A stretch of 64,000 nt of DNA from Stutzerimonas kunmingensis (GTDB lineage Bacteria; Pseudomonadota; Gammaproteobacteria; Pseudomonadales; Pseudomonadaceae): positions 186,001-250,000 of the forward strand of contig NZ_FORS01000001.1 in NCBI RefSeq assembly GCF_900114065.1, in the 5' to 3' direction. The notes under the pieces were generated by a model. That model did not search any database. It was not told the origin of the DNA and was given only the letters and a program-made list of their open reading frames with translations. Below are positions 45,499-52,756 of the stretch, piece after piece (positions within the stretch are counted from its first letter, which is position 1; every line of letters starts with the position of its first letter). The position numbers were made by a program, and so were the translations under genes.

Positions 45499-47628
45499 AT
45501 GCGGCGCCTTCTCCTCCCGATGCTCGCGATTCCCGCCCTCACCTGCCCTGCCATGGCTTCAGCCAACGAGGAACCGCCTGCTGAACCGCTGGCACTGGAG
45601 GAGATGCAGGTTACCGCCTCGGCCGAGCGCGCCGACGGGCCTGTGCAGGGCTACCGGGCAACCCGCTCGGCCAGCGCCACCCGCACCGACACCGCGATCC
45701 ACGAAACCCCGCAGTCGATCAGCGTGGTGCCAGCGCAGGTCGTCGAAGACATCGGCGCAACGCGCCTGGAAGATGCGCTCGATTACGCCGGTGGGGTGGA
45801 ACGTGGCAACAACTTCGGCGGCCAGGGCCTGACCGAATTCCTGGTGCGCGGCTTCAGCACCCAGGAGTTCTACCGCAACGGCTTCGCGGTGAACCGTGGC
45901 TATCCCAACATGCCCGACGCCAACACGCTGGAACGCATCGAAGTGCTGCGCGGCCCGGCCTCGATGCTGTACGGTCGCGGCGATCCGGGCGGCACCTTCA
46001 ACATCGTCAGCAAGCAGCCGCAGGCGGAGCGGCGCACGGTGCTCGGCAGTCAGGTGAACACCGATGGCCTGCGCCGCGGCACACTGGACACCACCGGCGC
46101 ACTGGACGAGAGCGCCGCGTTTACCTATCGCCTCAACCTGGTCGCCGAAGGCAGCGACAGCTTCCGCGATCACGTCGAAAGTGAGCGCTACAACATCGCG
46201 CCAGTGCTGCGCTGGCAGCTCAGCGACGACACCGCGCTGATCCTCGAAGGCGACTATCTGCACAACCGCCACCCCATGGACCGTGGTCTTACCCGCTACC
46301 CCAACCAGGCCGGCGACCTGTCGCGCGATCGCTTCCTCGGGGAGGAAAGTGCCGGCAAGCTGACCAACCAGAACGCCACCACGCAACTGCGCCTGGAGCA
46401 CCAGCTGGACAGTCAGTGGATGCTGCGCGGCGGCATCCAGTACCTCGACGGCAGCCTGGACGGCGGTGCAGTGGAGAACAACGGTCTGGCCAGCGATGGT
46501 CGCACGGTAGGCCGCAACTACAGCGAGCGCTGGCTGAACTGGAATGACCTGGCAGTGCAGGCCAATCTGGAAGGTCACTTCGATGCCGCGGGTCTGGCCC
46601 ACACACTGCTGCTCGGTGTGGAGTTCGACGACTTCAACTACGACTCCCAGATCGATCGCTCGGGTGGTGCGACCAGCGACTTCCCGCTCGACCTCTATGA
46701 TCCGGTCTACGGCCAGCCGCTGCCGGCGCTGACCCGCACCACCACCTACGATGACGAAAACCTGAAGTCCTACGCTTTCTTCCTGCAGGACCAGATCGCC
46801 CTCACCGAGCGCCTGACAGCGCAGGTCGGCGCGCGCCTGGAGCGCTTCGAGCAACGCTACGAAAACAAGCTGACCCCCACCGGCAGCTGGGACCAGGCGC
46901 ACAACGCAGTTTCCCCGCGTTTCGGGCTGATCTACGACCTGACCGAGGAGTTGGCCGTCTACGCCAATACCTCGCGCTCGTTCAAGCCCAACCGCGGCGC
47001 CGACCGCAGCAGCCAGGCGTTCGACCCGGAAAAAGGCATCGCCCACGAAGTCGGTATCAAGTACGAGCTGCCGGAGCACGACCTCAGCGTCACCGCGGCG
47101 CTGTTCCACATCACCAAGGAAAACGTGCTGACTAGCGATCCGCTCGACAGCAACTATCAGGTTGCTGCCGGCGAAGCGCGCAGCCGCGGCTTCGACATCA
47201 GCGTGGCCGGCAACATCACCCCGCAATGGCGCGTGATCGGCGGCTACGCCTACGTCGATGCCGAAGTCACCGAAAGCACCAGCGCATCGATGCCGACCGG
47301 CACGCGCCTGGCCAACGTGCCGCGGCACAGCTTCAACCTGCTGGATACCTACGAATTCGCCGAAGGTCCGCTGGCCGGGCTCGGCGTTGGCATGGGCGTC
47401 AAGTACGTCGGCGACCGCAAGGGCGGCGCCACCAGCACCGCGTTCGACATGGACGCCTACACCACCGTCGACCTGCTCGCCTACTACCCGCTGACCGAAC
47501 GGGTTCGCCTGAACCTGAACCTCAACAACCTGTTCGACGAAGAGTACGAAGAGCGCGCCTGGGGCAACATCTGGGCCTACCCGGGCGCCCCCCGCACCCT
47601 CCAGGCCGGCATAGCGATCACGCTGTAA
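45499..47628 (+). CDS. TonB-dependent siderophore receptor
   Basis: 709 residues. Signal peptide (1-22, ending ASA), then a TonB-box-like segment (LEEMQVTAS), plug domain (about 55-165: TPQSISVVPAQVVEDIGATRLED; ERIEVLRGPASMLYGRGDPGG) and a 22-strand barrel with the typical end (YPGAPRTLQAGIAITL, final aromatic/leucine). The pattern is of the FhuA/FiuA/FoxA hydroxamate group, but the ligand cannot be fixed. It stands alone: no sigma/anti-sigma pair and no N-terminal signalling domain, so control is likely by Fur only. Confidence 0.92.
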   Translation: MRRLLLPMLAIPALTCPAMASANEEPPAEPLALEEMQVTASAERADGPVQGYRATRSASATRTDTAIHETPQSISVVPAQVVEDIGATRLEDALDYAGGVERGNNFGGQGLTEFLVRGFSTQEFYRNGFAVNRGYPNMPDANTLERIEVLRGPASMLYGRGDPGGTFNIVSKQPQAERRTVLGSQVNTDGLRRGTLDTTGALDESAAFTYRLNLVAEGSDSFRDHVESERYNIAPVLRWQLSDDTALILEGDYLHNRHPMDRGLTRYPNQAGDLSRDRFLGEESAGKLTNQNATTQLRLEHQLDSQWMLRGGIQYLDGSLDGGAVENNGLASDGRTVGRNYSERWLNWNDLAVQANLEGHFDAAGLAHTLLLGVEFDDFNYDSQIDRSGGATSDFPLDLYDPVYGQPLPALTRTTTYDDENLKSYAFFLQDQIALTERLTAQVGARLERFEQRYENKLTPTGSWDQAHNAVSPRFGLIYDLTEELAVYANTSRSFKPNRGADRSSQAFDPEKGIAHEVGIKYELPEHDLSVTAALFHITKENVLTSDPLDSNYQVAAGEARSRGFDISVAGNITPQWRVIGGYAYVDAEVTESTSASMPTGTRLANVPRHSFNLLDTYEFAEGPLAGLGVGMGVKYVGDRKGGATSTAFDMDAYTTVDLLAYYPLTERVRLNLNLNNLFDEEYEERAWGNIWAYPGAPRTLQAGIAITL

Positions 47629-47635
47629 CGAAGAA

Positions 47636-47664
47636 GGGCGCAGCCTGTATGGCTGCGCCCCTTG
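47636..47664. terminator. terminator between TonB receptor and broken chemoreceptor gene
   Basis: Perfect stem GGGCGCAGCC (47636-47645) with its complement (47651-47660), TGTAT loop, then CTTGG. Serves the rightward receptor gene and may also help the convergent one. Confidence 0.75.
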
Positions 47665-47726
47665 GCTCCCCCTACCTCGGCCAACTGCGGCCGGGGCTTA
47701 CGGATTCAACTCAGCAGGCGCACGCG

Positions 47727-49687
47727 TCAAGCGACCTTGAACCGACCAACGAGCTGCTGTTGCTGCTCGGCCAGGCGCGCAAGCTCCAGACTGGTCATCG
47801 CCGTCTGCTCCGCACCGGCGCTCACCTGAATCGCGACATCGTTGATCTCGACGACGTTGCGAATGATGTCTTCGGCCACCGCGCTCTGCTCCTCCGCCGC
47901 CGTGGCAATCTGCAGATTGCGATCACTGATTGCAGAAACGCCGTCGGCAATCTCCGCCAGCAACTCCCCGGCACGGCCGAAGTTGCTCGAGCCGGTCTGA
48001 GCCTTGGCGAGCGTCTCCTGCATCGAGCGCGCGGCCCGGTCAGCCCCGCTCTGGAGATTGGCAATCATGTCCTGAATGCTGCCGGTGGATTCCTGCGTCT
48101 TCTGGGCAAGTGTACGCACCTCGGACGCAACGACAGCGAAGCCGCGGCCATGCTCCCCTGCTCGCGCCGCCTCGATAGCCGCGTTCAGTGCGAGCAGATT
48201 GGTCTGATCGGCAATGCCGCGGATCACATCCAGCACGGACGAGATCGAATCACTCTCACGCTTGAGGTCCGCAATGATGCTTGCGGTCTGATCGGCCTGA
48301 CTCGACAGCTGGCGAATGAGCTCGATGGTGCTCTCGACTTCGGCCCGGCCTTGCGCAGTGTTGGCGTTGAGCTGCTGCGAGAGTTCGGCGGCATCGCTGG
48401 TGCTTCTCGCAACGTCACGCACGGTCGCGCTCATCTCGTTTATCGCGGTAACCACCAGCTCGGTTCCCTGCCGCTGGCGATCGATGCTCTGGCTTGTCTG
48501 CACGGTCACCGCGGAGGACTCCTCCGCCGCCGTGGCCACCTACGCGGTAGCGTTACTGATCTCGCCGACGATCTGCTTGAGCTCGACGGCCATGAGATTG
48601 AGGTTGCGCGAGATTTCGCCAAACTCGTCCCTGCCTTCGTAATGCGCCGTTGCGGTCAGATCCCGAGCGGAAAGCGACAACAGCGCATGATTCACATCCT
48701 GCACCGCCAGTTTGATGTTGCGAATGATCAGGAAGGAAAGGCCAGTCACCACCACCAGCGCAATGATCACCGCGGCGAGCGTCAGCCAAAGCGCGTTGCT
48801 CGCCTCATCGCGAGCCCGGGCGGCCAGTGTGCCGACATCCTGCGACAAGGCCTGCTCCAGCTCACCCATCAGGTCGATCCGGCTGGTCGCCGTATCGAAC
48901 CAGCTCTCGCTGTCGATACCCAGGCTCTGCGCGATCGGCACCTCGAAGGCCAGACGTTGCAGACGTGCGACTTCAACGGCGCTCGGCTGCTGCAGTTTTT
49001 CGTCGAGCAAACGGATGAAGTGCTCCGAGGCCGCACGACGGAAGCCGTCCATATAGGCTGAGAATTCACCCAGGTTCCGGCTGAAGGAAGCAAGCAACGC
49101 CGCGTCGAACCGATCCTGACCGAACACCACGCCCAACAACACCCGTTCGCGCCCGGCCCGCTCCTTCATCTCGACGAACTGATTGAGCCCGCCTAACGCT
49201 CGTGCAAGCGTGACATCCTGCACGCTGCGCTCAACCTCGTGGGTAAAGCCGATCAATGCCTTGATGTAGCCGGTAAAGCGAGCACCGGAGTCGACGTTGC
49301 TGATGGCGAACGAGTCGATTTGCGAACGTGTTGCCTGAAGCTCATCGAGCGAGGCCAAGACGCTCCCGATCTGCGAGCCTTCCTGTTTGGCAAGCGCCTG
49401 CATGGCACTCAACGCTTCGTCAGTCGCTTGCCGCATCCCTGGCAGGCGCCGGGCCATGGTACGTCCCTGGCTCCCCAGATAGACGCCGCTCGCACCACGT
49501 TCACGCTGCAATGCGGTGATCAGCCGGCTTACGTTCTGCGCGGCCACGCTGGCCTCGACGGTGCGCTCCATCTGCCTCAGGGTGGCGTAGCTGTCAGCGA
49601 CATACAGGCTGGCCAGCCACAGAAAACCGAGCATAGGACACGCGAGGATCAAAGAAGCTTCGCGCTCAAGGGAATGTTTCTAAGCAT
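47727..49687 (-). pseudogene. methyl-accepting chemotaxis protein gene with N-terminal frameshift and internal amber codon
   Basis: The original protein had about 653 residues: N-terminal helix, periplasmic nitrate/nitrite-sensing (NIT) domain (ITALQRERGASGVYLGSQG), second helix, HAMP (LSARDLTATAHYEGRDEFG) and the MCP signalling domain ([20 protein letters not shown]). Two lesions are visible. The ATG at 49687 with TGAGG five bases upstream reads 12 codons and meets TGA; losing one base near 49653 explains the shift into the long frame starting at 49652. The long frame then meets TAG at 48542-48540, where relatives have Gln (CAG) in [14 protein letters not shown]; one C-to-T change suffices. 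Beyond it the frame is open to 47727. Alternatively both could be sequence errors. Confidence 0.82.
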
Positions 49688-49925
49688 GTGTACCTCAGTG
49701 CTCCAGGTCATGGAGTTACGAGTGGCAGAAGGCAGGGTGCGCGCAACCGCCGCGCACCGTTCGGTACGCGCGAGGAAGCGATTTATCGGTTTATTGGTCG
49801 GTCGAACCGTGGCGTTGAATGCTGTAGCACGTCGCAGGACGAACGGTCGTTACAGGGCTTATCAGCGACCAGTTTTGAACTGGCACTCATTCTTTCTGTT
49901 GCACAGGCGCATAACCCTGACCAAA

Positions 49926-49939
49926 GTCAATAAATTAAC
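49926..49939. promoter_or_regulatory. FleQ-box-like sequence
   Basis: GTCAATAAATTAAC differs in one base from the FleQ consensus GTCAATAAATTGAC known from P. aeruginosa cyclic di-GMP-responsive promoters. It is 239 bases upstream of the chemoreceptor start. The functional role is unproven. Confidence 0.45.
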
Positions 49940-50153
49940 GTCAAGCTAATGCCGGCTATCGGACACTACGCCGAAAGGCAACCGAACAGGTCCAGAACCG
50001 TGAGGTTTACCCGGCTTGGCGAGAAGGGGTTATGGGAGCTCGGCTCATACAACGACGCAGTTCTTCCTTGATTGAAAGCCCGCGGGACGAGAAAGGAGGT
50101 AATGCAGCTTGAGGTTGATCACGAGGGGATGGTTCGGCAAAACCACCACAAAC

Positions 50154-50181
50154 AAAAAGGGCTAGCCGAAGCTAACCCTTT
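50154..50181 (-). terminator. terminator of the tRNA-Thr transcript
   Basis: On the minus strand an 11-bp stem (AAAGGGTTAGC / GCTAGCCCTTT, one G-T pair) with a TTCG loop, followed by T-rich sequence. Directly downstream of the tRNA. Confidence 0.85.
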
Positions 50182-50189
50182 GATTTCAT

Positions 50190-50265
50190 TGGTGCCGGAG
50201 ACAGGAGTCGAACCTGCGACCTTCGCATTACGAATGCGCTGCTCTACCTACTGAGCTACACCGGC
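50190..50265 (-). tRNA. tRNA-Thr (anticodon CGT)
   Basis: 76 nt with encoded CCA. Acceptor arm GCCGGTG pairs with the 3' segment CTCCGGC with one weak pair. D arm GCTCAGTAGGTAGAGC, anticodon loop TTCGTAA (anticodon CGT, reads ACG), T arm with GGTTCGACTCC. Leftward transcription, terminator follows. No integrase or duplicated 3' end was seen nearby, so there is no sign of use as an attachment site. Confidence 0.96.
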
Positions 50266-50349
50266 GCCAGGCCGCGGATTATCGGGGGTTCTGCGGTTGG
50301 ACTCAAGTCCGCACGCATCGCCCTCGATACTGCAATCCGCATCAGGCGA

Positions 50350-51108
50350 TCAGTGCGGCCGCGACGCAGGCTGGCCGTGGTCGCGTTCGAGGTCGTGCTT
50401 GACCTGGCCGGCCAATTGCTCGCCTTCGACGCTGGCCATCGCATAGCCCTCGCGGGCCTTGTCCTTGAGCTTGCCGGTCAGCTCGTCGCTCTTATGGCCC
50501 ATCAGTTCGTCTTCACGACGGGTCGGTGGGACCGAGGCCGCCAGCAGCGCGCCGAGGGCGATGCCCATGGCGCCCAATGCCAGCGGTTGCTCGTTGAGCA
50601 GCTGAGTGAACCCGCCGCGCGCACGGTCTGCGGTGTGCCGCAGGCTTTCCGCGGCGTGGCGGCTGGAGTCGCCGACGCGATGACGGGCATTGCCCAGTGA
50701 GCTGGAGGCGCTATGGCTCATTTGCGCAGCCTTTTCCTTGATGCCGGTGCCCTGCTGCTTGAGACCAGAGGCCTTGGCGGCGAGCTTGTCGGTCATCGAC
50801 GGACCGGTCGAAGCGCTATCGCTGTAGTCCGGGCGGCGATTCTGCCCGGCCATCAGCCACACCAGGCCGACGGAGGTGAGCAGCGTCGGTACCGGATTGG
50901 CCTTGACGGTATCGGTGAGGTTATGCAGGAACTCGCCACCGCCGCCTTTGGCGTAACCGAGCGCGGTATCGATCATCTGCCCCGGGGAGAGCTTGCTTTC
51001 CAGCGCGTGGACGATGTTGCCGATTTCGGCGCGTTGCTGGTCGATCTCGCGCTCCAGCGTGTCGGGGTCCTTTTGTGCTTCTACGTCTACCTGGTTATGC
51101 GTGCTCAT
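50350..51108 (-). CDS. DUF3618-domain stress/membrane protein
   Basis: 252 residues. N-terminal DUF3618 segment (DTLEREIDQQRAEIGNIVHALESK) with a coiled-coil character, a hydrophobic stretch (about 78-95, NPVPTLLTSVGLVWLMAG), then long amphipathic helical repeats (GTGIKEKAAQMSHS, RHRVGDSSRHAAE) and a second hydrophobic helix (about 195-215, ALGAMGIALGALLAASVPP). Third gene of an operon; it overlaps the Holin-X gene by 4 bases. Members of this family are stress-linked in pseudomonads, function unknown. Confidence 0.8.
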   Translation of the reverse strand: MSTHNQVDVEAQKDPDTLEREIDQQRAEIGNIVHALESKLSPGQMIDTALGYAKGGGGEFLHNLTDTVKANPVPTLLTSVGLVWLMAGQNRRPDYSDSASTGPSMTDKLAAKASGLKQQGTGIKEKAAQMSHSASSSLGNARHRVGDSSRHAAESLRHTADRARGGFTQLLNEQPLALGAMGIALGALLAASVPPTRREDELMGHKSDELTGKLKDKAREGYAMASVEGEQLAGQVKHDLERDHGQPASRPH

Positions 51109-51530
51109 GCGTGCCCCCTTACGACTTCTTTATCCTTCTGCAGCGAATGGATGGTGCGGTCGGGTTTGAACGAAGAGGCTTCGAACTTCTTCTTGCCGGC
51201 CGAGACCATGATCATGCCGATGACCACTACGACCACGCCGACGATCAACGCGGCGAGCCAGGGTTCCATCATGGTGCTGAGGAAGTAGACCGCCGACATC
51301 AACAGGATGATGAAGCCGGCCAGGAGCACCGCACCGCCGGTTGCTACGCTGGCAGCACCGGCCTTGGTGGCACGCAGCGATTCGTTCAGCTCGGCCTTGG
51401 CCAGCGCCAGTTCCTTGGTGAACAGCGACGGCACTTCGCGGGTCAGCTGCCGTAGCAAACCGCCGACCGAATTATCGTGCTCGGGGTTGCCGGGTTCGTA
51501 AGGCGTATTGAGGTTGCGTTGTTCGTTCAT
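51105..51530 (-). CDS. Holin-X/YqjE-like phage holin family membrane protein
   Basis: 141 residues. N-terminal amphipathic helix (SVGGLLRQLTREVPSLFTKE), then two membrane helices (about 58-84 and 91-112) and a basic tail. Matches the putative Actinobacterial Holin-X/YqjE group; despite the name there is no phage nearby. Middle gene of the three, with 4-base overlaps on both sides. It probably helps envelope stability with its partners. Confidence 0.8.
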   Translation of the reverse strand: MNEQRNLNTPYEPGNPEHDNSVGGLLRQLTREVPSLFTKELALAKAELNESLRATKAGAASVATGGAVLLAGFIILLMSAVYFLSTMMEPWLAALIVGVVVVVIGMIMVSAGKKKFEASSFKPDRTIHSLQKDKEVVRGHA

Positions 51531-52309
51531 CGATTAAGCCCTCCGTTCGTGCCTTTGCCAGTGCTGCCAACACCGTTGCTGCCCACGCCATTGGTGCTAC
51601 CCGTGTTCGGCGCCATGCCGGCATTGCTTACGCTGCCGACGGTACTGCCCGGTGCGCCACTGGAAATGCGCGAGTCCAGTTCGGACTGGCTCGGCAGCGT
51701 CTCGGCGGTTACGTCTGCCGGCACGCCGAGCGGCGAAGTCGGATGCGGGCGACTGGCGTCGGAATGGCCGTAATCGGTCGTTGGTTCACGCGTTGTGGAT
51801 TCAGCGCGATGGCTGGACGCGCGGGCGAAACGAGTCAGGCCGAAGCCAAGTGCAACGCTGCCGGCAATGAACAGGCCGGGATTGTTGCGAGCCAGACGGT
51901 TCACCTCGCCCACCAGCTCATCGACGCTCTTGCCGCGCAGGTTGTCGGCCAGGTCGACCATGCTCTGCGCCATGTCGGAGACGTAATGGGAAAGGCCAGT
52001 GCGATCCTGGTTTTCAAGTTCTGCCGCTGCTGCCTTGGCACTCTGAGCAACCTTTTCCAGCTCATCGGCGGCCGTACCGCGGTAGCTGTCCAGCTGAGCC
52101 TTGCCTTGGTTCTTCACCTGTTCGCCGGCTTCGCGCGCCTTTGCCTTGAGTTCCTCGGCACTTGGAGCGGAAGCGGAGCTGCTTGCCTGCGTGGTGCCAG
52201 CCTGGCCTGTCTGGCCGGTGGGCTGAGCGGGAGCGCTCGTTGACTGCGCGTTGGCGTCGGTTCTGGCTTGGCCGCCGTAACCTGTGATCTCTTCATCGGG
52301 TGTCGTCAT
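51527..52309 (-). CDS. helical membrane-stress protein, first gene of DUF3618/Holin-X operon
   Basis: 260 residues. Low-complexity N-terminus rich in Thr, Ser, Gln and Ala (12-50), a long amphipathic helix (about 55-130, LEKVAQSAKAAAAELENQDR), one hydrophobic segment (about 150-170, NNPGLFIAGSVALGFGL) and a flexible Gly/Asn/Ser tail. Sometimes annotated as nutrient deprivation-induced protein. The ATG at 52309 has AAGGTGG upstream; a 49-codon upstream extension in frame is unlikely because it crosses the ribosome site. Leads the operon. Confidence 0.75.
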   Translation of the reverse strand: MTTPDEEITGYGGQARTDANAQSTSAPAQPTGQTGQAGTTQASSSASAPSAEELKAKAREAGEQVKNQGKAQLDSYRGTAADELEKVAQSAKAAAAELENQDRTGLSHYVSDMAQSMVDLADNLRGKSVDELVGEVNRLARNNPGLFIAGSVALGFGLTRFARASSHRAESTTREPTTDYGHSDASRPHPTSPLGVPADVTAETLPSQSELDSRISSGAPGSTVGSVSNAGMAPNTGSTNGVGSNGVGSTGKGTNGGLNR

Positions 52310-52756
52310 TTTGTCCACCTTTATAGGGTCATAGGGTTTGGCCGGATGACCACGGTCCGTGAAGCACAGCAGTGCGGGGTTCCGCGGCTGTGCGATTTCA
52401 GTACGCACATAAATGGTGACCGGACCCGAATTTTCGAGTTCCGTGTTTCTGGCCAAGCGGTACCGGGCTTCGAGGACCGAGTTCGGCTATGCCGCACGGC
52501 AGGAAGGGAGGACGTGAAACAGCGAGATCTGGTGGCGATCTGCCCGCGATTAGCGCGCAGCCGGCATGCGACTTGGCTTGGGAGGAATGCGAAGGTCGAA
52601 CAAGCGGAACGGCTGGAATGGCAGCGATGGTGACCATCGGGTCAGCTCGTTGGCGATCACCCCGTCGCAGCGAGCCGACGAGCTGTAATCAGCCAATACC
52701 GTATAGGAACGCAAAAACGGGCCCTTGGGGCCCGTTCTTGTTTGGATCGTTTGTCG
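52310..52756. other. gap between stress operon and GH5 gene
   Basis: Contains the GH5 terminator (52713-52736) and the promoter region of the stress operon. On the minus strand GAACTC followed 16 bases later by TCACC gives a partial AlgU-type match; it is too weak to call. Nothing else is recognised. Confidence 0.4.
52713..52736 (-). terminator. terminator of the GH5 glycosidase gene
   Basis: Stem AACGGGCCC (52716-52724) with GGGCCCGTT (52728-52736), TTG loop, followed on the minus strand by TTTTTGC. Confidence 0.88.

Larger units (their letters stand above)
49688..50189. other. 500-bp gap between chemoreceptor pseudogene and tRNA-Thr
   Basis: No credible gene. It holds a FleQ-like box at 49926-49939 and the tRNA terminator at 50154-50181. 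Composition in 49850-49960 is lower in GC than the neighbours. A 60-codon frame crossing the tRNA ends in a tRNA antisense peptide and is not real. Confidence 0.5.

Noticed and set aside
45559..47328. 589-codon minus-strand frame
   Set aside because: Antisense to the TonB receptor; no recognisable domain.
47727..48539. Separate 270-residue chemotaxis signalling protein starting at GTG
   Set aside because: It begins directly after the amber codon in the same frame as the upstream half and has no ribosome site; it is the 3' part of the broken gene.
50072..50254. 60-codon plus-strand frame overlapping tRNA-Thr
   Set aside because: Its end reads through the antisense of the tRNA (ETGVEPATFALR type peptide), a well-known false gene.
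50190..50265. tRNA-Thr as an integration site of a mobile element
   Set aside because: No integrase, no repeated tRNA 3' end and no change in gene content next to it.
52310..52456. 49-codon N-terminal extension of the first stress-operon gene
   Set aside because: Crosses the good ribosome site for the ATG at 52309 and has no protein-like features.
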